Source of the DNA: a virus
Strand: one strand, 5' to 3'
DNA length: 30,590 nucleotides
IMG/VR virus record: IMGVR_UViG_3300027791_003115
Location: 1-30,590 of that record
Program-made: the position numbers and the translations under genes
The notes under the pieces: model-generated
The model's database searches: none
What the model saw: only the letters and a program-made list of their open reading frames with translations
Told to the model about the DNA's origin: nothing
Shown here: in pieces, positions 6,920-13,886 of the stretch
Position numbering within the stretch: the first letter of the stretch is position 1
Layout of the letters: every line of letters starts with the position of its first letter

Positions 6920-7933
6920 TTATCCATATATCTTTCTCCTCAAATCTATTTTTAATTTACTTGTTTCTGTTGTTTTTAATATTGACTGTATAGTAAACAG
7001 TCTTCCATATTTCATTACAGCATCGGCCACGTCGTCGACTCCTGCTCCCCATTCTGGAAATGCAACACTCCATCCAAATTCTGTTGCTTGATTAATCAAT
7101 TTCTCTCCCGGTGCATCTCTGTCTGGTACTACTATTATCTGTCTACCTAGCCCTTCTATCAGCTCTCGCTGTGTATCATTTATCTCCGATCCCAGTATAC
7201 TCACACCAGAAACGGTAATTGCATCAAATGGTCCTTCTGTTACAAGTACGAATTTCCTTGACCAATCCTGTGCGTCCATGTTGAACACATAGCCAGGTTG
7301 TACGTCTGTGTAGTATTTGACCTTTGTTGATTGTTCAAACATCCTTCCCGAGAATCCCACTATGTCTCCTCTCCAGTAGAACGGTATCAGTAATCTTTTG
7401 TTTACGTCCCAACTCTTGTTTGTGGAATACATGAAGTCGTACCAGTCAGCACCTATGCCTCTTCCTTCCAGGTACTTCAGCAAATTATCAACAGACGATG
7501 TCTCATCAGCCGATAACAAGTTACCTAACATCTTCTCTAACCAAATTTCTAGCTTTCTTGCACCGTTGGGTAATTCTCTTTTGTTGAACGTGACAAATTT
7601 CTTCTTCTCATATTTCACATCACCTTCCTCTTCACGCATGGCCTCTATGGCCATCTTCCTTATGGTATCGTCTGCTATTCCAATGTAGCCCATGAATGTT
7701 CGCATCTTCTGATTCAACTTCCGGCCTACTACATAGTTTGCTTTGTAGCCACAGTTGAAACAATGGTAACTCACAGTTCCGTCTGCACTGGTCATCAGTC
7801 CACCACGTTTCTTTTTGTCAGCAGTCTCACCGTTGTATACACAACACGGTGCATTGAAACTGATCCAACCGCTTGGGGTTTTCTTTCTATTCGCAGGCAG
7901 ACTAGTCAGAATTGTATTCTGTATAAGATTCAT
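6920..7933 (-). CDS. 61: DNA primase, T4 gp61 type
   Basis: A 337-residue protein. An N-terminal zinc-binding region (C30/C31, H57, C58, C61 in HCFNC) precedes a TOPRIM core with VTEGPFDA (E233) and VVPDRDAPG (D271, D273), which coordinate catalytic metals. This is the arrangement of T4 gp61 and other DnaG-type primases. It would make RNA primers on the lagging strand together with the gp41 helicase (3634-5109). It lies between the virion gene at 7944 and the radical SAM gene at 6898, with short gaps of 10 and 21 bases, so it may share transcripts with both. Confidence 0.92.
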   Translation of the reverse strand: MNLIQNTILTSLPANRKKTPSGWISFNAPCCVYNGETADKKKRGGLMTSADGTVSYHCFNCGYKANYVVGRKLNQKMRTFMGYIGIADDTIRKMAIEAMREEEGDVKYEKKKFVTFNKRELPNGARKLEIWLEKMLGNLLSADETSSVDNLLKYLEGRGIGADWYDFMYSTNKSWDVNKRLLIPFYWRGDIVGFSGRMFEQSTKVKYYTDVQPGYVFNMDAQDWSRKFVLVTEGPFDAITVSGVSILGSEINDTQRELIEGLGRQIIVVPDRDAPGEKLINQATEFGWSVAFPEWGAGVDDVADAVMKYGRLFTIQSILKTTETSKLKIDLRRKIYG

Positions 7934-7943
7934 TAACTATATT

Positions 7944-8747
7944 TTACTGTCTGTATAGGATTTTGTCAATCTTACCAGTGTTACTGGCGTCGTTGTCCCA
8001 ACTGAATCTGATACTGTCATATACTCCAAAGAAATTGAAGTTAGTAACTGTACTTGAACTTGAGAACGTATTTGTAGCCGATCCGGCACCGTCCATGGTA
8101 ATATCAAAGAAATCTAATGATCCTGGACTTGTAGTCATCGTGCCTTGCACCCTCAGGCTACCCGAGAAGTTGGTTGTGTAAATTGCAATGGTGTGTAGTG
8201 CAGTGTTATTATTGATACCTGGTTTGGCATCTATGTTACTTGATGTCTTGGCCAGTGGTCCACTTGATGCTGTAAAATTGCTGATTGAAGTACTGGCCAC
8301 AAACTCTGGGTATGCACCATCTAGCAGTTCAATCGAACCAGCGGCCGCATATCCTGTGCCTGCATATGTGATTGTTCTTGAATTATCTGACGCAACTTCC
8401 CTCACGCTAAAATTGTAAAATTTTGCATCTAATGGTAATAGATCGCCTTCTGTGATTGTACAACTAGCATCTCCCTTTGTGCTTACAGTAGATCCATCAT
8501 CTAATATGGTAAGCGTTTTGGTGATTACAGCTTTTTTAGACTCCGTATCGATCATATTAAACTCGTACGTCTTGGTTGTAATATCTTGTGCCTTTTGATC
8601 CTCATTTTTGAATGTAAAGGTCACAGGATTATCCACGCCTCTGTGTAGTGTTAATCGTCTATCGTACACGTTAGAGTTCCTCCCATGATAACCATTTACG
8701 TAGGCTATTACCAGCTGTGATAGTAAATACCTTTGGACTGTTTGCAT
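7944..8747 (-). CDS. virion structural protein (baseplate/fibre-like)
   Basis: A 267-residue protein. Residues about 28-118 form a beta-rich unit ('RGVDNPVTFTFKNEDQKA', then 'SCTITEGDLL') like the N-terminal attachment domains of baseplate or fibre proteins. Residues about 150-267 form a second beta-rich domain ending 'YDSIRFSWDNDASNTGKID' and KILYRQ, a pattern I know from tail-fibre and baseplate proteins of marine myoviruses. No enzymatic motif is visible. A perfect TATAAATA late promoter 17 bases upstream supports late, virion expression. It stands alone among early replication genes. Its exact place in the particle cannot be told. Confidence 0.7.
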   Translation of the reverse strand: MQTVQRYLLSQLVIAYVNGYHGRNSNVYDRRLTLHRGVDNPVTFTFKNEDQKAQDITTKTYEFNMIDTESKKAVITKTLTILDDGSTVSTKGDASCTITEGDLLPLDAKFYNFSVREVASDNSRTITYAGTGYAAAGSIELLDGAYPEFVASTSISNFTASSGPLAKTSSNIDAKPGINNNTALHTIAIYTTNFSGSLRVQGTMTTSPGSLDFFDITMDGAGSATNTFSSSSTVTNFNFFGVYDSIRFSWDNDASNTGKIDKILYRQ

Positions 8748-8763
8748 AATACATATTTAACAG

Positions 8764-8771
8764 TATTTATA
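8764..8771 (-). promoter_or_regulatory. T4-type late promoter (TATAAATA)
   Basis: The minus strand reads TATAAATA, identical to the T4 late consensus, 17 bases before the ATG of the structural gene at 8747. Transcription should start about 6 bases downstream, leaving a leader of roughly 10 bases. It lies in the 32-base gap between two divergent genes. Confidence 0.8.
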
Positions 8772-8779
8772 GGAAGATT

Positions 8780-9154
8780 ATGAATGAAATTTTTAAGACA
8801 CTAAAGGATAAATTCCCATTCCTTAGTCTAGTGCGTAAAGGGGACTTGGAGTACGTGGGCATAATACAGAATGAGGACGCCAATGTTATCAGCTTCTATG
8901 ATTATGGCAGGTTGTACTCTCCGGTAGATAAGATGAAATTCTTGAAGTGTGGGGAAATTTGGTGGCATGAATCTAACAGAAAATTACCAATCAATATTTT
9001 TCTTAAAGGTGACTTTCGTTACTTTAGGACAACTCTAGTAACTTTAAATTCCAAAGATGTTGAGATTGTACATGGACCAACTGTGAGATTGTCTGAAATC
9101 TTTAACAAACGAGTCAAGCGTAAAACAATTCAGCTAGTTAGAAGACCTATCTAA
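8780..9154 (+). CDS. conserved-looking protein of unknown function
   Basis: A 124-residue basic protein beginning MNEIFKTLKDKFPFLSLVRK. No catalytic motif, signal peptide or membrane segment is seen. It mixes hydrophobic and aromatic residues (FYDYGRLY, EIWWHES) as in a small folded domain, and its C-terminal 25 residues are rich in Lys/Arg, which could bind nucleic acid (inference). GGAAG lies 6 bases before ATG and serves as the ribosome site. It is a lone plus-strand gene, divergent from the structural gene. Its stop overlaps the end of the small minus-strand ORF at 9151. Confidence 0.75.
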   Translation: MNEIFKTLKDKFPFLSLVRKGDLEYVGIIQNEDANVISFYDYGRLYSPVDKMKFLKCGEIWWHESNRKLPINIFLKGDFRYFRTTLVTLNSKDVEIVHGPTVRLSEIFNKRVKRKTIQLVRRPI

Positions 9155-9306
9155 CTTTTATCTTTTTCAATATACTTTTTATAATATATGGTCAGCGGAC
9201 TATTTGGCTGATAAGAATCATTACATTCACTTGGATATATCTTTTGGATAGGCTTCTTAAATTTTTTGGAGAGTTTTTTAGCGAGTTTTTTAATCTTGTG
9301 TTGCAC
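9151..9306 (-). CDS. possible small lysine-rich protein
   Basis: A 51-codon ORF with GTG start at 9306, overlapping the last 17 bases of the mini-DnaE gene in another frame and ending TAG at 9151-9153, inside the end of the plus-strand gene. The product begins VQHKIKKLAKKLSKKFKKP, so the first 20 residues are about half lysine and could form an amphipathic basic helix. Start/stop overlap is the rule in this operon, which supports translation. The A-rich sequence alone could, however, produce such an ORF by chance. A DNA-binding or membrane-active role is speculation. Confidence 0.4.
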   Translation of the reverse strand: MQHKIKKLAKKLSKKFKKPIQKIYPSECNDSYQPNSPLTIYYKKYIEKDKS

Positions 9307-9877
9307 TAAAGCTATATTTAGCACGTGCTATCAAATTCATCTGTACCACAATTGCCTGTGCATAAGCCACTGCATGTGACTTCTTGAAGAAGTAGGATCG
9401 GTCAGTGGGTTTAGTCCATACTTCCCTTGTTATTTCTTCCCACTCTTTGTACATCAGCTGTCTCTTGGCAGGACGTATTATTGCCAACACTGCCGCCAGT
9501 TGCTCTATGGTTCTTGGTTGTAGTTTGGACACTATGTTGTAATGGCCATTTAGGTGGAAAAGGTTTTCAACTATCTTTGGATCGTTCAACATGTCCCAGT
9601 CTGGCTCCTGTATCATCAGTTCAACAAGTTCCTGTTCTGATTTGACTTCCTTGTAGATATTGACATTCAAACAGTCTATCTTGAAGTACCCTCTGTCCTC
9701 TGCGTTCTTGTAATCCAACGAAGCGTGCCCTGTGATAGGGTGTTCTGGTACAGCATGGAAGTACACCCCTGTCTTGTGTTTTTCGGACTTGCCGTCTTTG
9801 ATCATCGATGCAGGTGTGTGCTTGAACAATTTTAATGTGCTGTCCCTGTCAACGAAATCTATGTCTACATCAGGCAT
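9290..9877 (-). CDS. miniature DnaE-like (C-family DNA polymerase) core protein
   Basis: A 195-residue protein. It starts at MPDVDIDF, matching the PDxDxDF motif that carries two catalytic Asp of bacterial Pol III alpha (here D5 and D7). GYFKIDCLNV at 63-72 matches the 'GLVKFDFLGL' segment with the third catalytic Asp (D68). 'LQPRTIEQLAAVLAIIRP' (119-136) matches the DnaE region 'L+P..FED+.AL.AL.RPGP'. FKKSHAVAYA (164-173) matches FNKSHAAAYA. The order is the same as in DnaE, but the total is about one sixth of its length. PHP, most fingers, beta-binding and OB parts are absent. It is TAATG-coupled to the 77-aa gene before it. Polymerase activity is not shown; it could be a trimmed polymerase, a decoy or a repurposed fold. 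Confidence 0.72.
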   Translation of the reverse strand: MPDVDIDFVDRDSTLKLFKHTPASMIKDGKSEKHKTGVYFHAVPEHPITGHASLDYKNAEDRGYFKIDCLNVNIYKEVKSEQELVELMIQEPDWDMLNDPKIVENLFHLNGHYNIVSKLQPRTIEQLAAVLAIIRPAKRQLMYKEWEEITREVWTKPTDRSYFFKKSHAVAYAQAIVVQMNLIARAKYSFSATQD

Positions 9878-10110
9878 TAGTGTACACTCCCTTTGTCTTT
9901 CTCGTTACGTTTGATAAACTCTTCCCTCGAACCGGGTTGTAATAGATCTATCACATCTAGTAATGCTCTGTATCCTGAACTGTTTGTCATCGCCGTGTCC
10001 ATTTTTGGTACTATAATTTTTCTTATCTCTCCGCTCTTGCTTATGATAACACAACTATCACCATCAACAAAGTCTAACTCGTCTGTATGATCTATATCTA
10101 TTTTAGACAA
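9877..10110 (-). CDS. small acidic protein of unknown function
   Basis: A 77-residue protein starting MSKIDIDHTDELDFVDGDS. The first half is acidic and beta-like (CVIISKSGEIRKIIVP); the second is helical with 'GYRALLDVIDLLQPGSREEF'. No known motif is seen. It overlaps the zinc-finger gene by 8 bases and its stop overlaps the mini-DnaE start (TAATG), so the two are probably made together. A partner or regulator of the mini-DnaE protein is a reasonable guess, but only from position. Confidence 0.72.
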   Translation of the reverse strand: MSKIDIDHTDELDFVDGDSCVIISKSGEIRKIIVPKMDTAMTNSSGYRALLDVIDLLQPGSREEFIKRNEKDKGSVH

Positions 10111-10786
10111 TCTTGGCCTCCTTTGCCGTGTCCTGCACCAGCATGTGATCGGCTGGATAACTTTTAAGTTTTGACATCCAAAAGCTAGGGTTTATAATTT
10201 TTTCTATCATCTGTAATTGTTCGTCGTTAAATGATTTTAACATCCTTTTGCCTGCGTTACAACCTAGTAATAACCATGGACTTATCTTTCCCTGTTGGAT
10301 GTGTTGCACCGCTCTGTTGGTATTGACAAGTCTGAAGTAGTCACTCCATTGAGCATTCTGTTCTGTGGCCCAATCCATCATTGATGCAATACTTCTTTGT
10401 AGTGCAGACTCCACTGGCTCTGACTTTAATGCTTCTATGAGATATAGCTCGTAAAGATCATCTCTAGCCCAATGATCAAGTTTGACCTTTGACTGTAACA
10501 CGTAATCTATATACTTGTCTGGGTACAATGGATTGATATGCATGATGAATCTACCAAACTTCACAAACGCATTGTAATAAGAACTCCCACAAAAGTCTTC
10601 ATATGTTTTTGTTTTTGAATTGTGTTGATGTATCTGATAAAATCTCTGGAACACCATGAATGCATTTACTACCCATTTCTCATCACGTTGTAGGTATCTT
10701 CGTTTAGGTTCACACAAGTGTACTTGTAGTGTACGTTCCTTTGCGAACTCTTTGCCACAGTATGTACATTTATTCGTTGATGCCAT
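10103..10786 (-). CDS. zinc-finger protein conserved in marine T4-like phages
   Basis: A 227-residue protein. The N-terminal CTYCGKEFAKERTLQVHLCEP (C7, C10, H23, C25) is a C2H2/C2HC zinc finger. The rest is helical, with 'YYNAFVKFGRFIMHINPL' and 'GKISPWLLLGCNAGKRML', segments I recall from a family widespread in cyanophages and relatives and usually annotated as hypothetical. It sits directly downstream of the gp62-like clamp-loader gene and overlaps it by 17 bases. That suggests a role in replication or DNA transactions, but no activity is known to me. Confidence 0.75.
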   Translation of the reverse strand: MASTNKCTYCGKEFAKERTLQVHLCEPKRRYLQRDEKWVVNAFMVFQRFYQIHQHNSKTKTYEDFCGSSYYNAFVKFGRFIMHINPLYPDKYIDYVLQSKVKLDHWARDDLYELYLIEALKSEPVESALQRSIASMMDWATEQNAQWSDYFRLVNTNRAVQHIQQGKISPWLLLGCNAGKRMLKSFNDEQLQMIEKIINPSFWMSKLKSYPADHMLVQDTAKEAKIV

Positions 10787-11222
10787 GTGCCTCTATCAGT
10801 TCTTCAAGTTCTCTATCCGTTATTACTTTGTCCAAGGTCTCGAGATCCGTCTCTTTCCACGTTGGATATATCTGTTGTAGTTTCTTTAAACTTTTATTTG
10901 GTACACGCTTCATTGGTTTGATCCATGGATGGAATTGTTGTTGTAGCGATCCACACATGGCCGTCAGTACCCAGAGTAATTTCTTGTGTTTGCCTAGAGT
11001 GAAACAATGCTTGTTCACGCATTCGTTCACCATCTCTATGTAATGTTCTACGAAGAATCTGTCTTTGGACGATGTGCTGGCCACATATCTCATCAACATG
11101 TATGGTGAATACAAGGATTTCTCCTTGTCGTCTATCCTGTCGAAGTAGTCCTTGTTTCTGAAGTCAACGGCCTTGAGTCCGTTTCTCAGATCAAAAAATT
11201 TTCTATTTTTTTCTGCCGGCAT
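10770..11222 (-). CDS. 62: probable clamp-loader small subunit, gp62-like
   Basis: A 150-residue protein. 'SLYSPYMLMRYVASTSSKD' followed by 'EHYIEMVNE' and a later FHPWIKP matches the pattern of the short gp62 clamp-loader subunits of marine T4-like phages (Y-x-P-[FY]-M-x2-R, then a helical stretch, then F-x-PWIK). In T4, gp62 joins gp44 to load the gp45 clamp onto DNA. The usual neighbours gp44, gp45, regA and gp43 are not in this window. Flanking genes overlap by 17 and 20 bases. The assignment rests on pattern recall; if wrong, this is a small helical protein of the replication operon. Confidence 0.55.
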   Translation of the reverse strand: MPAEKNRKFFDLRNGLKAVDFRNKDYFDRIDDKEKSLYSPYMLMRYVASTSSKDRFFVEHYIEMVNECVNKHCFTLGKHKKLLWVLTAMCGSLQQQFHPWIKPMKRVPNKSLKKLQQIYPTWKETDLETLDKVITDRELEELIEAHGINE

Positions 11223-11436
11223 ATTTTAATCCAAATACTGTACATTCCTTTGCATTCACGAATGTTAATTTTAATTTATCTTGTAGGTGATTCATACCTG
11301 AAATCTTAAATTTGTTTTCTTTTATGAAATCAAAGAAGTCGTGCATCCAATTCTCATCTGTCCATAACGCAATCTTGTTATTGGTTATCATGATTGGTGC
11401 GTCTATTGTTATTGTCTTCCTACCAGACTGAGCCAT
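11203..11436 (-). CDS. small protein of unknown function
   Basis: A 77-residue basic protein beginning MAQSGRKTITIDAPIMITNN. Predicted order: two short beta strands, a helix around WMHDFFDFIKEN, then strands 'DKLKLTFVNAKECTVFGL'. No motif was recognised. It overlaps the genes on both sides (20 and 17 bases), so it is tightly coupled within the UvsW-to-DnaE-like operon. Confidence 0.72.
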   Translation of the reverse strand: MAQSGRKTITIDAPIMITNNKIALWTDENWMHDFFDFIKENKFKISGMNHLQDKLKLTFVNAKECTVFGLKYAGRKK

Positions 11437-11923
11437 AGTCCACCTGTTCGCACTGTCTTGAAATATCCTTTACGAAGTAAGCACACATAGGTTTAGGTCC
11501 ATTGCTCAACGGCACGGCCAACATCTGTCCTGACTTGATCTTTGGAAAGTACCATTTTACTTCCGTATAGATGTCTACAACATCGATTGGATGGAAGTCT
11601 GGTTTTGGACTTGATAATGGATTGAATGTGAAAGCATCAAACCCTCTGTCGTTCAAACTTGTGATTGGTAACACGTGCATCTCGGATTGGCCTGCTTCTC
11701 CAATCAACATCTTCCAATCCAACGGCATCTTTATTTTCCATTTACCAATTTCTAAAACCGCCGCCGGAGCATTAAAGCTCTCTAGGAATATTAATGGTAT
11801 GTAGAAGAAATCTGGATTTGCTGGATCTGAATTATCCAGCACTGCAAACCTAAGTTTTTCGTCAACCCACTCTGGTATCTTTTCTAATTTGTATGTTCTG
11901 TTATCAAGTGTAAGGATTTTCAT
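11420..11923 (-). CDS. protein of unknown function, conserved-looking
   Basis: A 167-residue protein beginning MKILTLDNRTYKLEKIPEWV. It is beta-rich, with notable segments 'LPITSLNDRGFDAFTFNPL', DVVDIYTEVKWYFPKLK-like 'EVKWYFPKIKSGQMLAVPL' and the C-terminal SRQCEQVDYGSVW. I recall similar proteins in marine T4-like phages, without a function. It is too short for the gp45 clamp (about 220 residues) and lacks its domain repeat. It begins after a 23-base gap that contains TATAAT on the minus strand, 6 bases before the ATG, too close for a normal promoter. It overlaps the next gene by 17 bases. Confidence 0.75.
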   Translation of the reverse strand: MKILTLDNRTYKLEKIPEWVDEKLRFAVLDNSDPANPDFFYIPLIFLESFNAPAAVLEIGKWKIKMPLDWKMLIGEAGQSEMHVLPITSLNDRGFDAFTFNPLSSPKPDFHPIDVVDIYTEVKWYFPKIKSGQMLAVPLSNGPKPMCAYFVKDISRQCEQVDYGSVW

Positions 11924-11946
11924 TCTATATTATAACGAAATATCTG

Positions 11947-13425
11947 CTAGTTGTACAGTAGATTTTGTTTTTTATTTTTATAATTTTCTGATAATCTAAC
12001 CAACTGCTTGAAGTCATCTTCCATTTTTGGTTGGTTATATCCCAGCTCGTCGCCTATTTTTAACACGTCTATTAACCTAAGCAATCTAGTTTTTGGATTA
12101 TTGCTTTTGTTTGCAGGAGTAGACCATAGGAAGGAAGCAGTAGGCATATGATCGTTATGATTAGTAAGTGTTTTGTTCTCTTCCATGTAGAACTTGAAGT
12201 GTTCCATCATCTTTGGTGAAGTTATAGGTGTGTCTGGTATCAGGTGCATCGGAGTCCAGCTTATTAATTCGATGATGCCTAGTTTAGCATACATGGAATA
12301 TTTTTCTAGGTCCATTAAATTTTTCTTATGGTCGGCATCGGTCTCGGTAGGATAACCGCTTATCATTAAAAATATATTAGGTACATTCCAATAGGCACAT
12401 TGTTCTAAATGGTATTGTACATCTGCATCGCCAAATTTCTTACCCATATGGTCTCGAACAGAATTAGAAAAACTTTCTATCCCTATGGTCAACTGTTTAC
12501 AACCAGCGTAGTACATGGCTTCATAATGATGTTCAGGCATTTGCCTTTTAGGCCTACAAATGAATTGTCCCATGTATGTTACGTCTTTTAGATCATTATT
12601 CTTTTGTTTTTCGTTTGCCATTATCTCATTGAACTTGTAGAACTGTGACACAGAACCGTTTATAAGACTGTCTGTAAATTCAAATGTCTTTATACCGTGT
12701 TCGCTGACTTGTTTCTTTATTTCGTCCACTAAAGATTGCCCAGACCTGAATCTAAACTTAGGCCATATGTTACCTATATCACAGAACTTACATTTTCTCA
12801 CACAGCCACGCGAACCTGTGATGTACAGTTTCTTTTCTGAATAGTCATCAAACTTTACACCGCCGTATGAGGGGAATGGATACGAATCTAAATTTGATTC
12901 GTCGTACTTTATTTTTCCATTTGATAGAAGCGTTGCTAATGGATTCTCTCCTTCGCCTATCAACAAGTGTTCTATAAATTTTTCTTTTTTATTCCATTCT
13001 TCAAAATATATGTCAGTATCTGGAAACTTACTACTACATCCGTTGCCTCCGACAACTAACTTGTAGGGACGTAATTTATTTGATTCGTGTGTAATAAGCA
13101 GTCTGGCTATGTACATGGTCCAATATGAAAACACAGATATCATCATGTATTCACAGCTATCTGGCAAGTGTTCTTGCACAGCTTTGTCCCATAGTCTTAT
13201 TATTTTTCCTTCAAGCTCTCTTGGTATGGTATCTGTGAGAAACTTACACCAGTGGTCCACCTTTAGCCATTCGTCTGCTGTCAAGTTGTTGTAAAGATAA
13301 ACATTGAAGTCAAGCGTGTTTGTATCAAAATGTTCTGCCTCACACATGGATCTTAGTATGCCTATCGCGGCGGGCGTTGCATGGAGATCGTACTTTGGTA
13401 GATTAACTAATAAGGCAGATTTCAT
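11947..13425 (-). CDS. B12-type radical SAM protein
   Basis: A 492-residue protein. Residues about 1-180 resemble a cobalamin-binding-type Rossmann domain ('TPAAIGILRSMCEAEHF', 'YKLVVGGNGC', 'LLIGEGENPL'), though the classical D-x-H-x2-G motif of base-off B12 proteins is not evident. The radical SAM motif CVRKCKFC is at 208-215, followed by 'FTDSLINGS', 'LTIGIESFSNSVRDHMGK' and ISGYPTET, typical of the B12-binding radical SAM family that includes methyltransferases and MiaB/BchE-like enzymes. It lies inside the replication operon, overlapping the 147-aa gene upstream by 4 bases (ATGA type). The substrate is unknown; it may modify a glycan, lipid or nucleotide. Confidence 0.78.
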   Translation of the reverse strand: MKSALLVNLPKYDLHATPAAIGILRSMCEAEHFDTNTLDFNVYLYNNLTADEWLKVDHWCKFLTDTIPRELEGKIIRLWDKAVQEHLPDSCEYMMISVFSYWTMYIARLLITHESNKLRPYKLVVGGNGCSSKFPDTDIYFEEWNKKEKFIEHLLIGEGENPLATLLSNGKIKYDESNLDSYPFPSYGGVKFDDYSEKKLYITGSRGCVRKCKFCDIGNIWPKFRFRSGQSLVDEIKKQVSEHGIKTFEFTDSLINGSVSQFYKFNEIMANEKQKNNDLKDVTYMGQFICRPKRQMPEHHYEAMYYAGCKQLTIGIESFSNSVRDHMGKKFGDADVQYHLEQCAYWNVPNIFLMISGYPTETDADHKKNLMDLEKYSMYAKLGIIELISWTPMHLIPDTPITSPKMMEHFKFYMEENKTLTNHNDHMPTASFLWSTPANKSNNPKTRLLRLIDVLKIGDELGYNQPKMEDDFKQLVRLSENYKNKKQNLLYN

Positions 13426-13865
13426 TTTAAATTATCCATTATCTCTTGGAGTTCTTTATTATAGTATGCGAATGTTTTCTCTTGCTGGGACAGGTTGTAT
13501 GTTTCGAACCATCTCTTCTCCTTCTCCGGATCAGCATTTTTCCCTAGGTTTTGTTTTTTTAAATATTCTTGTTTTGAATCTATAATGCTTTGGCTATATG
13601 TTTCTAACCACTTTGTTGACAACGTCATTTCGTATTTGTGATCATAAACATCAACTTTGCCAACTCCTGTGTTCACTAAAATTTTATTTAATCTTAGATC
13701 AGGCCGTATTTTGAAAGGCTCGAACTCCAAGATAAGTTTCTCAGCCATGTCCGGAAGATCAAAGTAATGATGCTTTTGATTGAATGTTTCACCTATTACT
13801 TTGTTGTCACAGACACATTTACATCTAAAAGGTTGTTCGTATGTTAATGATACATTGGTAATCAT
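13422..13865 (-). CDS. protein of unknown function coupled to the radical SAM gene
   Basis: A 147-residue protein. The first 85 residues are beta-rich ('ITNVSLTYEQPFRCKCVCD', 'LILEFEPFKIRPDLRLNKI'), reminiscent of a small beta-sandwich. The remainder is helical and charged (KWLETYSQSIIDSKQEY, WFETYNLSQQEKTFAYY). No signal peptide or catalytic motif is seen. The 4-base overlap with the B12-type radical SAM start means the two are made together, so it may be its partner or substrate carrier (inference). It does not match UvsY, which would be the usual partner near UvsW. Confidence 0.72.
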   Translation of the reverse strand: MITNVSLTYEQPFRCKCVCDNKVIGETFNQKHHYFDLPDMAEKLILEFEPFKIRPDLRLNKILVNTGVGKVDVYDHKYEMTLSTKWLETYSQSIIDSKQEYLKKQNLGKNADPEKEKRWFETYNLSQQEKTFAYYNKELQEIMDNLK

Positions 13866-13886
13866 ATACAGTATTTAAAATAACTA

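Noticed and set aside
9151-9877. Frameshift joining mini-DnaE to the small lysine-rich ORF
   Set aside because: The mini-DnaE ends where the KSHAxAYA region of DnaE would naturally finish, and the downstream frame has no DnaE-like residues.
9877-10110. 77-aa protein as a detached N-terminal part of DnaE
   Set aside because: No similarity to the DnaE region before PDxDxDF can be seen, and it has its own start and stop.
11420-11923. gp45 sliding clamp
   Set aside because: At 167 residues it is too short and lacks the two-domain repeat; no clamp-like motif is visible.
13422-13865. UvsY recombination mediator
   Set aside because: Its position near UvsW is suggestive, but the first half is beta-rich and the sequence does not resemble the all-helical UvsY.
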